64,000 nt of DNA from Caballeronia sp. GAFFF1 (lineage in GTDB: Bacteria > Pseudomonadota > Gammaproteobacteria > Burkholderiales > Burkholderiaceae). The notes beneath the pieces are model-generated. The model did not search any database, was not told where the DNA came from, and saw only the letters and a list, made by a program, of their open reading frames with translations. The stretch covers positions 365,300 through 429,299 of the forward strand of contig NZ_JALQEM010000028.1 of the NCBI RefSeq assembly GCF_023630705.1, read 5' to 3'. Shown piece after piece: positions 1 to 8,609 of the stretch (positions are counted from its first letter, which is position 1; each line of letters starts with the position of its first letter). Made by a program: the position numbers and the translations under genes.

Positions 1-131
1 GATGCGTCGTGGCAGGACGAAATGTAGTCGCGCGGTGCCGGCGGATAAATGCCCCATCCGCGAATAGATTTATCGACATCCGCGAATAATCGCTCGCGGC
101 GTCGTCATTGAAGTAAGCGGGAAACGAGAGA

Positions 132-162
132 AATGCTTTCCATCATGGCGATGGAAAGCATT
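132..162 (-). terminator. Stem-loop downstream of the LysR gene
   Basis: A perfect 13-bp inverted repeat (132-144 with 150-162, 5-base loop) lies 30 bases past the stop codon of the LysR gene. Read on the minus strand it is followed by a short pyrimidine-rich stretch (TCTCTCGTTT), so it can act as a weak intrinsic terminator. There is no T-run on the plus side. The rest of 1-191 shows no recognisable gene; a short direct repeat (ATCCGCGAATA) occurs twice between about 55 and 90. Confidence 0.4.
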
Positions 163-191
163 CGAGAAACGAGAAGAACAGCGATGCTTCG

Positions 192-1202
192 TTAAACCAC
201 GACGTCTGCCGTGCCTGCCACTTCAGGCGTGCCATGACGCACGATCATCGGCGATGCGGTGCTCGTCGGCAGGCAACGCTCTTCCGCATCCTTCTGTCCT
301 TGCAGCAGCGGGCAGCGTTCGAATAGCTCGGCGACCCAGTCCACGAAGACGCGCACTTTCGGCGACAAATGCCGGTTGTGCGGATAGACCGCGGAAATAG
401 GCATCGGCAGCGGATTCCATTGCGGCAAGACTTCGACGAGTTCGCCCGAGCGCAGATAAGGCAGCGCCATGAAACGCGCGACCTGCACGATGCCGACGCC
501 CTTCAGCCCGCAACTGAGATACGCTTCGGCGTCGTTCACCGCGATCATGCCGCGCATCTTCACTTCGATGGTTTCATCTTCCACGACGAAATCCATATCC
601 ATGATGCGGCCCGTGCGGCTCGAGAAATAATTCACTGCCGTATGGTTCTGCAAATCATCGAGCGTCTTCGGCGTGCCGTGACGCTCCAGATATTGCGGAC
701 TCGCCACCGTCACGCCCTGGAACACGCCGATGCGCCGCGCGACGAGACTCGAATCCTGCAGCGTGCCCACGCGAATCACGCAGTCGACGCCTTCCTGAAT
801 GAGATCGACGGGCTTGTCGCCGAAGCCCATCATCAACTCGATATCCGGATAGCGCGTGTGGAAATCGCATAGCTGAGGCATCACGATCAGACGCCCGATT
901 GCGCCGGGCATGTCCACGCGCAGCTTGCCGTGCGGACCTTTGCCGTTGTTCGCGAACGTGCTTTCCGCCTCTTCGATATCCGCGAGAATGCGCACGCAGC
1001 GCTCGTAGTAGGCCGCGCCGTCCGGCGTGAGATTGAGCCTGCGCGTCGTGCGCTGAAGCAGGCGCACGTTGAGAAACGCTTCGAGGTTTTGAATGATCGT
1101 CGTCACGGACGCGCGCGGCAGATTGAGCGTATCCGCCGCCCGCGAAAAGCTGTTCGTGTCGACGACGCGGGTAAAGACCTGCATTGCTTGTAGCCGATCC
1201 AT
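192..1202 (-). CDS. ceoR: LysR-type regulator of the adjacent RND efflux operon (CeoR/BpeT-like)
   Basis: The 336-residue protein has the LysR layout: an N-terminal winged helix-turn-helix (residues ~1-60, beginning MDRLQAMQVFTRVV, with SFSRAADTLNLPRASVT as the recognition region) and a periplasmic-binding-protein-like effector domain (~90-300). It is transcribed away from llpE-ceoA-ceoB-opcM, exactly the arrangement of ceoR in Burkholderia cenocepacia and bpeT in B. pseudomallei, where the LysR protein activates the pump in response to small aromatic or drug ligands. The C-terminal ~35 residues after the effector domain are low in recognisable structure. LysR identity is certain; the name rests on gene order and pump type. 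The ligand cannot be read from the sequence. Confidence 0.88.
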   Translation of the reverse strand: MDRLQAMQVFTRVVDTNSFSRAADTLNLPRASVTTIIQNLEAFLNVRLLQRTTRRLNLTPDGAAYYERCVRILADIEEAESTFANNGKGPHGKLRVDMPGAIGRLIVMPQLCDFHTRYPDIELMMGFGDKPVDLIQEGVDCVIRVGTLQDSSLVARRIGVFQGVTVASPQYLERHGTPKTLDDLQNHTAVNYFSSRTGRIMDMDFVVEDETIEVKMRGMIAVNDAEAYLSCGLKGVGIVQVARFMALPYLRSGELVEVLPQWNPLPMPISAVYPHNRHLSPKVRVFVDWVAELFERCPLLQGQKDAEERCLPTSTASPMIVRHGTPEVAGTADVVV

Positions 1203-1419
1203 GTTCTCGTACCTTCGATGCTGAGTGAGCGAGGAATTAAGCGGGTGGCTAAGAAAATGAATTGCGCGGTCTAGCCACGATTGCCCCGATTGTTCGGGGC
1301 GACCGAATTGTGTTGCCGGATTATAGGCATTTATCTAAGAAGGCGTGGACTCCAGAATTCGCACCATCGCAACTCATGCGCGGACGCCTTGCACGCAAGG
1401 CCGTGCGAACGGAATAACC
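1203..1419. promoter_or_regulatory. Divergent control region between ceoR and llpE
   Basis: This 217-bp gap separates two divergent genes and should hold both promoters and the LysR site. Two inverted repeats are visible: GTGGCTA (1245-1251) with TAGCCAC (1272-1278), and GCCCCGA (1283-1289) with TCGGGGC (1294-1300) around a TTGT loop. The second could be an operator or a short RNA hairpin. A TATAGG hexamer at 1322-1327 could be a -10 element for llpE, but no good -35 pairs with it. Assignment of any repeat to the regulator is inference. Confidence 0.4.
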
Positions 1420-2238
1420 ATGGCAACACTGCTGGATCAGGAGCAACGCCCGAGACTGTGCATCGAAGAGGTGCATATCGCAGGGCACGTCCAGCCAATC
1501 GTGCTGCGCAGCTATCGCCCGGCATCCGATGGCACTGTCTTGCCCATCGTGCTCTATTTTCATGGCGGTGGTTTTACACACGGCAATCTGGACGATGCCG
1601 ACATCGCCGCTTCGACCATTGCACGCGATACGCCGGCGTGGGTCGTGTCCGTCGGCTATTCGCTCGCGCCGGCCTATCCGTTTCCCGCTGCGCCGGAAGA
1701 CGGCTATCGCGCGGCGCAATGGGCCTTCGCCCATGCACGCGGCCAGCGCGCGGACCCGCAGCGCATGGGTGTCGCGGGCCACGATGCAGGCGGCAATCTC
1801 GCGACGTGCGTGGCCGCCATTGCTCGCGATCGCGGGGACATTCGCATGTCGGCGCAGGCGCTGCTCGCGCCGCTGCTCGATCCGAGCATGACGCGCGTGG
1901 CCGACGAGCGCAAGGTTCTGTGCCCCGATCTCGAACTGAGCGAATGCGCGCGGTGCTATCGCGCGTACTTGCCGAATCCGTCGCAACGTTTGCATCCGTA
2001 CGCCGCGCCGCTCGAATCGCGGCGTCTCGCTGGCTTGCCTCCTGCATTGATCGCGAGCGCGGAGCACGACCTTCTGCATATCGAAGCCGAGAAATACGCG
2101 GCCGAACTCATTGCGGCAGGCGTGCCGACTGAAGTCACGCGCCATTGCAAGGCATCGCACCAGGCGCTCGCCGCGCATGCGGCGGCATTGAAGGATGTCG
2201 TCGCCTTCTTCAGGAAACGGCTCGCGCGCACCACATAA
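1420..2238 (+). CDS. llpE: LlpE-like alpha/beta hydrolase with aspartate in place of the nucleophile serine
   Basis: A 272-residue alpha/beta-hydrolase of the hormone-sensitive-lipase (fold-3) type. The oxyanion-hole motif HGGG is at residues 48-51. The nucleophile elbow, normally GDSAGG, reads G-H-D-A-G-G with Asp122 where the catalytic serine should be. The acid Asp217 (AEHDLL) and a candidate histidine His247 (KASHQ) remain. It is the first gene of the efflux operon, as llpE is in the Burkholderia ceo/bpeEF loci, where its role in the pump is unclear. The start chosen is ATG 1420; an upstream in-frame ATG at 1345 adds 25 residues unlike the family. It may be a pseudoenzyme or may use an Asp nucleophile as dehalogenases do; the sequence cannot tell. 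Confidence 0.82.
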   Translation: MATLLDQEQRPRLCIEEVHIAGHVQPIVLRSYRPASDGTVLPIVLYFHGGGFTHGNLDDADIAASTIARDTPAWVVSVGYSLAPAYPFPAAPEDGYRAAQWAFAHARGQRADPQRMGVAGHDAGGNLATCVAAIARDRGDIRMSAQALLAPLLDPSMTRVADERKVLCPDLELSECARCYRAYLPNPSQRLHPYAAPLESRRLAGLPPALIASAEHDLLHIEAEKYAAELIAAGVPTEVTRHCKASHQALAAHAAALKDVVAFFRKRLARTT

Positions 2239-2293
2239 GCGCAAAGCCACGCACCACAAAAATACGAACTCAACGCAACCGGAGCTTTCCATC

Positions 2294-3490
2294 ATGATGT
2301 TCACTCGCAAACGCATCTACGCCGCGCTAGGCGCGACGCTGATCATCGCAGGCGCGGGCGGCTATACCGTCTGGCGCGGCCAGGGCGACGCGGCCATCAA
2401 TCAGGCGCGCGCCGCGGCACACAGTCCGACCGCCACCGAAGTGGACGTGGCGACCGTCTTGTCGAAGACCATCACGGATTGGCAAAGCTATTCCGGCAGG
2501 CTCGAAGCGGTGAATCACGTGGACATTCGTCCGCTCGTGCCCGGCACCATCGTCGCCGTTCATTTCAAGGACGGCGCGCTCGTGAAGAAGGGCGATCCGC
2601 TCTTCACCATCGATCCGCGTCCCTACGAAGCCGAAGTGGATCGCGCACAGGCGCAGCTCGCGGCAGCGCAGGCCCGTAACGGCTATACGTCTACGGACGC
2701 GGCGCGAGCCGAACGTCTGCTCTCGGACAACGCCATCGCCAAGCGCGACTACGACGAGAAGCAGAACGCTGCGCGCGAGGCCGTCGCGAATCTGAAGGCC
2801 GCGCAGGCCGCGCTCGAAGCCGCGAAGATCAATCTAGCGTACACGCATATCGTCGCGCCGGTGTCGGGCCGCGTCTCGCGCGCGGAACTGACGGTCGGGA
2901 ACATCGTGTCGACGGGCGCGAATGCGCCGCTACTGACAACGCTCGTCTCTGTTTCGCCGATCTACGCCTCATTCGATGTGGATGAGCAGACGTACCTGCG
3001 CTATCTCGGCCGCGATGCGGGCAGCACCGTGCCGGTCTCGCTGGGCCTGGCGAACGAGGACGGCTATTCGCGCGAAGGCGTCGTCGATTCGGTCGATAAC
3101 CGTCTGGACACGACGTCCGGCACCATCCGCGTGCGCGCGCGCTTCAACAACCCGGATGGGTCGCTCGTGCCGGGGCTCTACGCGCGCATCAAGGTGGGCG
3201 GCGGCACCCCGCATCCGGCGGTGCTCGTCGACGACGCCGCCATCGGCACGGATCAGGACAAGAAGTACGTGATGGTCGTGGACAAGGACAACCGCGTGCA
3301 ATACCGCGAAGTCACGCTGGGCCAGACGCATGACGGCCTGCGCGTGATCGCTAAGGGACTCGCTCCGGGCGAGCGCATTGTCGTGAACGGCCTGCAGCGC
3401 GTGCGTCCCAACGATGTCGTGAAGGTTAACGCCGTCGCCATGAACAACGCCGGCGATGTGCCTGCGGTGAAGACGGCATCGGCACAGTGA
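2294..3490 (+). CDS. ceoA: RND efflux periplasmic adaptor subunit (CeoA/BpeE-like)
   Basis: Membrane-fusion (adaptor) protein of 398 residues linking the inner-membrane RND pump to the outer-membrane channel. It starts with an uncleaved-looking hydrophobic anchor (~7-25) and has no lipobox cysteine, so it is probably not a lipoprotein. Next come the split lipoyl/barrel-sandwich region (~60-100 and ~175-205), the alpha-helical hairpin between them (rich in AQAQLAAAQA-type repeats), and the beta-barrel and membrane-proximal domains. The start is ATG 2294, with GGAG nine bases upstream at 2281; an in-frame ATG at 2195 inside llpE is unlikely. It lies 55 bp after llpE and 31 bp before ceoB, in one operon. 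Confidence 0.92.
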   Translation: MMFTRKRIYAALGATLIIAGAGGYTVWRGQGDAAINQARAAAHSPTATEVDVATVLSKTITDWQSYSGRLEAVNHVDIRPLVPGTIVAVHFKDGALVKKGDPLFTIDPRPYEAEVDRAQAQLAAAQARNGYTSTDAARAERLLSDNAIAKRDYDEKQNAAREAVANLKAAQAALEAAKINLAYTHIVAPVSGRVSRAELTVGNIVSTGANAPLLTTLVSVSPIYASFDVDEQTYLRYLGRDAGSTVPVSLGLANEDGYSREGVVDSVDNRLDTTSGTIRVRARFNNPDGSLVPGLYARIKVGGGTPHPAVLVDDAAIGTDQDKKYVMVVDKDNRVQYREVTLGQTHDGLRVIAKGLAPGERIVVNGLQRVRPNDVVKVNAVAMNNAGDVPAVKTASAQ

Positions 3491-3521
3491 TGCGCGTCAT
3501 TCGTAACGAACAGAACCCGTC

Positions 3522-6500
3522 ATGAACATATCCAAATTCTTCATCGACCGCCCGATTTTTGCGGGCGTGTTATCGGTGGTCGTGCTGCTGGCCGGGATCA
3601 TCGCAATGTTCAGGCTGCCGATCTCCGAGTATCCGGAAGTCGTGCCGCCTTCGGTGGTCGTCCATGCGCAGTATCCGGGCGCGAATCCGAAGGTGATCGC
3701 GGAGACCGTGGCCTCGCCGCTCGAAGAGCAGATCAACGGCGTGGAAGACATGCTCTACATGCAGTCGCAGGCCAACAGCGACGGCAACCTGACGACCACG
3801 GTCACCTTCAAGCTCGGCACCGATCCGGACAAGAACACGCAGCTCGTGCAGAACCGCGTGAATCAGGCGTTGCCGCGTCTGCCGCAAGACGTGCAGCGGC
3901 TCGGCGTCACGACGATCAAGTCGTCGCCCACGCTCACGATGGTCGTCCACCTGAACTCGCCCAACGGCCGTTACGACATGACGTATCTGCGCAATTACGC
4001 GCTGATCAACGTGAAGGACCGGCTCGAACGTATCGCCGGCGTCGGCGAAGTGCAACTGTGGGGCTCGGGCGATTACTCGATGCGTGTATGGCTCGATCCG
4101 CAAAAGGTCGCGCAGCGCGGCCTGACGGCGACCGATGTCGTCAACGCCATTCGGGAGCAGAACGTGCAGGTCGCGGCAGGCGTGATCGGCGGTTCGCCGA
4201 CGCTGCCTAACGTGCCGCTGCAACTGAACGTGAATGCGCGCGGTCGCTTGCAGAACGAGTCCGAGTTCCGCGATATCGTGCTGAAAACGTCGCCGGACGG
4301 CGCGGTCACGCATCTCGGCGATGTCGCCCGTGTCGAGCTCGCGGCGTCCGAATACGGCTTGCGCTCGCTCCTCGACAACAAGTCGGCCGTGGCTATCGCG
4401 ATCAATCAGCAGCCTGGCGCGAACTCGCTGCAAATCTCCGACGAAGTGCGCAAGACGATGAAGGAACTGCAGGCGGACATGCCCGCAGGCCTCGAATATC
4501 AGATCGTCTATGACCCGACGCAGTTCGTGCGTTCCAGTATCGAAGCCGTCATCCATACGCTCGCGGAGGCCATTGCGCTCGTCGTGCTCGTGGTGATCGT
4601 GTTCTTGCAGACGTGGCGCGCGTCGATCATTCCGCTGCTCGCCGTGCCGGTGTCGATCGTCGGTACGTTCTCGCTGTTGCTCGCATTCGGTTTCTCGATC
4701 AACGCGCTATCGCTCTTCGGCATGGTGCTCGCTATCGGTATCGTCGTGGACGATGCGATCGTGGTGGTCGAGAACGTCGAGCGCAACATCGAAGCGGGCT
4801 TGTCCGCGCGAGAGGCGACGTATCAGGCCATGCGCGAAGTGAGCGGGCCGATCATCGCGATTGCGCTGACGCTCGTGGCCGTATTCGTGCCGCTCGCGTT
4901 CATGTCCGGCTTGACGGGCCAGTTCTACAAGCAGTTCGCAATGACCATCGCCATCTCGACGGTGATCTCCGCGTTCAACTCGCTGACGCTGTCGCCCGCG
5001 CTGGCCGCGCTGCTGCTCAAGGGTCATGACGAGCCGAAGGACTGGCTCACGCGCGGCATGGATCGCGTGTTCGGTGGCTTCTTCCGGCGCTTCAACGCAG
5101 TGTTTCATCGTGGTTCCGAGTCCTATAGCAAGGGCGTGAAAAGCGTCATCAACCGCAAGGCGATCATGATGGTGCTCTATGCGGTGCTGCTCGGCGGCGC
5201 GGCATTGATGGGCAAGATCGTGCCGGGCGGCTTCGTGCCCGCGCAGGACAAGGAGTATCTGATCAGCTTCGCGCAGTTGCCGAACGGCGCATCGCTCGAC
5301 CGCACAGAAGGCGTGATCCGCGAAATGAGCGCCATCGCTCTGAAGCAGCCGGGCGTGGAAAGCGCGGTGGAGTTTCCGGGCTTGTCCGTGAACGGATTCA
5401 CGAATTCGTCGAGTGCGGGCATCGTGTTCGTCACGCTCAAGCCCTTCAAGGACCGCGTGCATGACAAGGCGCTTTCCGCGAACGCGATCGCAGGCGCGCT
5501 GAACCAGAAATACGCGGGCATCAAGGGATCGTTCATCGCCGTGTTCCCGCCGCCGCCGGTGCTCGGCCTGGGCACGCTCGGCGGCTTCAAGATGCAGCTC
5601 GAAGATCGCGGCGCGCTCGGCTATGCTGCGCTCGCCGATGCCACGCAAGCATTCATCAAGCGTGCATCGCAAACGCCGGAACTGGGCTCGACGTTCTCCA
5701 GCTATCAGATCAACGTGCCGCAGCTGAACGTCGATCTGGATCGCGTGAAGGCAAAGCAACTGGGCGTCTCCGTCACCGATGTGTTCGACACGATGCAGGT
5801 CTATCTCGGCTCGCTGTATGTGAACGACTTCAATCGCTTCGGCCGCGTGTATCAGGTGCGCGTGCAAGCGGATGCGCCGTTCCGCGCGAATCCCGAGGAC
5901 ATCGGCTTGCTGAAGACGCGCAATGCGAATGGCGACATGGTGCCTTTGTCGTCGCTCGTGAGAGTCTCGCCAACGTATGGCCCCGAAATGGTGGTGCGCT
6001 ACAACGGCTATACGGCAGCGGACATCAACGGCGGTCCCGCGCCCGGCTATTCGTCGGGACAGGCGCAGGCGGCGGCCGAACGCATCGCAGCGGAAGTGCT
6101 GCCGCGCGGGATCAAGTTCGAGTGGACCGATCTCACGTATCAGCAGATCCTCGCGGGCAACGCTGCGCTGTGGGTGTTCCCGATCAGCGTGCTGCTCGTG
6201 TTCCTTGTGCTTGCCGCGCTGTATGAAAGCCTCACGCTGCCGCTCGCGGTCATTCTGATCGTGCCGATGAGTATCTTGTCCGCGCTGCTCGGCGTATGGC
6301 TCACCGACGGCGACAACAACATCTTCACGCAGATCGGCTTGATGGTGCTCGTGGGCTTGTCCGCGAAAAACGCGATTCTGATCGTCGAATTCGCACGCGA
6401 ACTGGAGATGCAGGGGCGCTCCATCGTGCAGGCCGCGATCGAAGCCAGCCGCCTGCGTCTGCGCCCGATCCTGATGACGTCCATCGCGTTCATCATGGGC

Positions 6501-6722
6501 GTGGTGCCGCTCGTCTTGTCGTCGGGTGCAGGCTCTGAAATGCGGCACGCAATGGGCGTCGCGGTGTTCTTCGGCATGTTGGGCGTGACGCTCTTCGGCC
6601 TGATGCTCACCCCCGTGTTCTACGTGATTCTGCGCAAGCTGAGCCGCACCGAACATGTGACGGACAAGCATGGCACGCATCCGCAGATGCGCGGTATCGG
6701 CGCTTCGTACGAGGCGCAATGA
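3522..6722 (+). CDS. ceoB: RND multidrug efflux transporter, inner-membrane pump (CeoB/BpeF/MexF-like)
   Basis: A 1066-residue HAE1-family proton-driven drug pump. It has the typical start MNISKFFIDRPIFAGVLS, twelve membrane segments (1+5, then 1+5) and two large periplasmic loops. The paired proton-relay aspartates Asp410-Asp411 lie in TM4 (GIVVDDAIVVVEN), and TM10 carries the conserved lysine motif GLSAKNAILIVEFA. The nearest described relatives are MexF and the Burkholderia CeoB/BpeF pumps, which export chloramphenicol, trimethoprim and fluoroquinolones. Substrate range here is inferred, not visible. It is uninterrupted and of full family length. Its stop overlaps the ATGA region in front of opcM. 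Confidence 0.96.
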   Translation: MNISKFFIDRPIFAGVLSVVVLLAGIIAMFRLPISEYPEVVPPSVVVHAQYPGANPKVIAETVASPLEEQINGVEDMLYMQSQANSDGNLTTTVTFKLGTDPDKNTQLVQNRVNQALPRLPQDVQRLGVTTIKSSPTLTMVVHLNSPNGRYDMTYLRNYALINVKDRLERIAGVGEVQLWGSGDYSMRVWLDPQKVAQRGLTATDVVNAIREQNVQVAAGVIGGSPTLPNVPLQLNVNARGRLQNESEFRDIVLKTSPDGAVTHLGDVARVELAASEYGLRSLLDNKSAVAIAINQQPGANSLQISDEVRKTMKELQADMPAGLEYQIVYDPTQFVRSSIEAVIHTLAEAIALVVLVVIVFLQTWRASIIPLLAVPVSIVGTFSLLLAFGFSINALSLFGMVLAIGIVVDDAIVVVENVERNIEAGLSAREATYQAMREVSGPIIAIALTLVAVFVPLAFMSGLTGQFYKQFAMTIAISTVISAFNSLTLSPALAALLLKGHDEPKDWLTRGMDRVFGGFFRRFNAVFHRGSESYSKGVKSVINRKAIMMVLYAVLLGGAALMGKIVPGGFVPAQDKEYLISFAQLPNGASLDRTEGVIREMSAIALKQPGVESAVEFPGLSVNGFTNSSSAGIVFVTLKPFKDRVHDKALSANAIAGALNQKYAGIKGSFIAVFPPPPVLGLGTLGGFKMQLEDRGALGYAALADATQAFIKRASQTPELGSTFSSYQINVPQLNVDLDRVKAKQLGVSVTDVFDTMQVYLGSLYVNDFNRFGRVYQVRVQADAPFRANPEDIGLLKTRNANGDMVPLSSLVRVSPTYGPEMVVRYNGYTAADINGGPAPGYSSGQAQAAAERIAAEVLPRGIKFEWTDLTYQQILAGNAALWVFPISVLLVFLVLAALYESLTLPLAVILIVPMSILSALLGVWLTDGDNNIFTQIGLMVLVGLSAKNAILIVEFARELEMQGRSIVQAAIEASRLRLRPILMTSIAFIMGVVPLVLSSGAGSEMRHAMGVAVFFGMLGVTLFGLMLTPVFYVILRKLSRTEHVTDKHGTHPQMRGIGASYEAQ

Positions 6723-6730
6723 GGTCGATA

Positions 6731-8236
6731 ATGAACAAGATGCCTATACAAAAATGGCTGGGTTTGCCCGCGCTGATGAGCGCATTGCTGGTGGTCGCGG
6801 GATGTTCGCTCGCGCCCACGTATGAAAAGCCGGACGTGAACGCGCCGAGCGCCTATAAGGAAACGCCGACGCTCGCGCCTTCGGAAGCGGGCACCTGGAA
6901 GACCGCGCAGCCTTCGGAAGAGATGATGCGCGGCGAATGGTGGACGCTTTTCGACGATGCCACGCTCAACGATCTCGAACGTCAGGCGCAAGAAGCGAAT
7001 CAGAACCTTAAAGCCGCGGCGGCGCGCGTGAAGGAAGCGCGGGCGATCAATCAGACTGCGCGCGCAGGACTCTTTCCGACGCTCGACGCAGGCTTCGGTC
7101 CGACGCGCGAAAAGTTCTCGCCCGCATCGCAGTTCCTGCCTCCGAACGCGAACGTTCCGGCGCAGACCTTGTGGCGCGCGCAGGCCAGCGTGTCGTACGA
7201 GGTGGATCTGTTCGGGCGCGTGTCCAATACCGTGCAGGCCGCCAACGCCGACACGCAGCAAAGCGAAGCGTTGTTCCGTTCTGTGCAGCTCGCGTTGCAG
7301 GCGGATGTCGCGCAAAACTATTTCGAACTGCGCGAGCGCGATGCCGAACTGGACGTGTACACGCGCACCGTGACGTTGCGCGAGGAGGCGCTGAAGCTCG
7401 CAGAGCGACGGTTCACCGAAGGCGATATCAGCGAGCTCGATGTGGCGCGCGCCAAGTCGGAACTCGCGACCGCGCGTTCGGATGCGATGACCGTACAGCG
7501 GCTGCGCGCGGCATCCGAGCATAGTCTCGCGGTGTTGCTCGGCAAGACGCCCGCCGAGTTTTCGATGGCCGCTAATCCGCTCAAGCCTGTCACCGTGCAC
7601 GTGCCGCCTGGCTTGCCGTCTTCGTTGCTGGAGCGTCGTCCGGACATTGCGGCTGCCGAGCGGTCGATGGCGGCGGCGAATGCGCGCATCGGCGTGGCGA
7701 AGGCGGCGTTCTTTCCGTCGCTCAACCTGACGGCATCGGGCGGCTTCGAGTCCGCCACGCTCGGCGATCTCTTCAACTGGTCGAGCCGCACGTTCCTGCT
7801 CGGACCGTTTGCGGGCACCATGCTGAATCTGCCGATCTTCGATGGCGGCCGTCGCAAGGGCAATCTCGCCAATGCGCGCGCCATCTACGAAGAGGACGTG
7901 GCGAATTATCGCCAGCAAGTGCTCGTGGCGTTTCGCGAAGTCGAGGACAACCTGTCTGACTTGCGCATTCTGGAGACGCAGACGGCGACGCAAGCGGATG
8001 CGGTGAATGCGTCGGTACGCGCCGCGCAACTGTCGCGCAGGCAGTACACGGAAGGCGCGGTGAACTATCTCGACGTGATCGACGCGGACCGCACGGTGCT
8101 GCAATCGCAGCGTGCGGCGGTTCAGCTCGCGGGCGCGCAGGCGGTATCGACCGTCAATCTTGTTCGGGCTCTGGGCGGCGGCTGGGGCGATGCAATGCCC
8201 ACGCCCGTGCCTGAACCGAGCCTCGCGCAGAAGTAA
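6731..8236 (+). CDS. opcM: Outer-membrane efflux channel lipoprotein (OpcM/OprC-like, NodT family)
   Basis: TolC-like outer-membrane factor, about 501 residues from ATG 6731. The N-terminus has a signal sequence ending in the lipobox LLVVAGC, so the mature protein is a lipoprotein starting at that cysteine. Two outer-membrane-efflux repeats follow, with long alpha-helical coiled regions (~95-270 and ~310-480). ATG 6731 is preferred because GAGG at 6721-6724 is well placed before it; an ATG at 6719 overlaps the ceoB stop and adds four residues. As the last gene of the operon it completes the CeoAB-OpcM tripartite pump. Confidence 0.93.
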   Translation: MNKMPIQKWLGLPALMSALLVVAGCSLAPTYEKPDVNAPSAYKETPTLAPSEAGTWKTAQPSEEMMRGEWWTLFDDATLNDLERQAQEANQNLKAAAARVKEARAINQTARAGLFPTLDAGFGPTREKFSPASQFLPPNANVPAQTLWRAQASVSYEVDLFGRVSNTVQAANADTQQSEALFRSVQLALQADVAQNYFELRERDAELDVYTRTVTLREEALKLAERRFTEGDISELDVARAKSELATARSDAMTVQRLRAASEHSLAVLLGKTPAEFSMAANPLKPVTVHVPPGLPSSLLERRPDIAAAERSMAAANARIGVAKAAFFPSLNLTASGGFESATLGDLFNWSSRTFLLGPFAGTMLNLPIFDGGRRKGNLANARAIYEEDVANYRQQVLVAFREVEDNLSDLRILETQTATQADAVNASVRAAQLSRRQYTEGAVNYLDVIDADRTVLQSQRAAVQLAGAQAVSTVNLVRALGGGWGDAMPTPVPEPSLAQK

Positions 8237-8247
8237 TGCGAACGCAC

Positions 8248-8276
8248 AAAGCCCCGCTCGAAGCGGGGCTTTTGTT
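8248..8276 (+). terminator. Rho-independent terminator of the efflux operon
   Basis: A perfect 11-bp stem, AAAGCCCCGCT / AGCGGGGCTTT, with a CGA loop, runs into TTTTGTT. It starts 12 bases after the opcM stop codon and is a strong intrinsic terminator for llpE-ceoA-ceoB-opcM. Confidence 0.9.
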
Positions 8277-8381
8277 ATGAAGGCGATTGTTCGTCGCGAG
8301 GAACATATGTCTTCACCTGGCGCCCATTTATCCCATGCGACGCGATCCCTAGAATCTCAATCATGGGAACGGGAGCGTGCA

Positions 8382-8603
8382 ATGAGAGCCTTGATCGAAA
8401 GACAGCTATATCAACCGTCAGTGGTCCTGCCACTGCTTCTTCTAACGCGCCTGATGGTGTCGCTCGACTTCAACCTCGCGCAAGTCGCATTCGTGGTGCT
8501 GCTGAGAGGCTCGCAGCAGGCTTATCATTTCATGCATCGGGCGGCGCTGCGTCAGCGTGACGGCGCGGCGGTGGGGCGCATTGCCTGCCGTCACTGCTGC
8601 TGA
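8382..8603 (+). CDS. Small hypothetical protein with one hydrophobic segment
   Basis: A possible 73-residue protein beginning at ATG 8382 with a purine-rich GGGAGCG about five bases upstream. It has a hydrophobic stretch (~residues 11-34, PSVVLPLLLLTRLMV then VAFVVLL) and a basic, cysteine-ending tail (CRHCC). The frame is open further upstream (ATG 8308 would add about 25 residues). I do not recognise a family. It sits between the efflux terminator and the convergent ppk2 gene, ending seven bases before it. It may be non-coding. Confidence 0.4.
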   Translation: MRALIERQLYQPSVVLPLLLLTRLMVSLDFNLAQVAFVVLLRGSQQAYHFMHRAALRQRDGAAVGRIACRHCC

Positions 8604-8609
8604 CCGTAC

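Noticed and set aside
2195..2293. Upstream in-frame ATG for ceoA inside llpE
   Set aside because: It would add 33 polar residues before the membrane anchor and has no ribosome-binding site; ATG 2294 with GGAG is better.
4707..6719. Long open frame (670 codons) on the minus strand across ceoB
   Set aside because: It is antisense to a clear, full-length RND pump; its product is rich in Arg, His and Ala with no domain. It is a shadow of high third-position GC.
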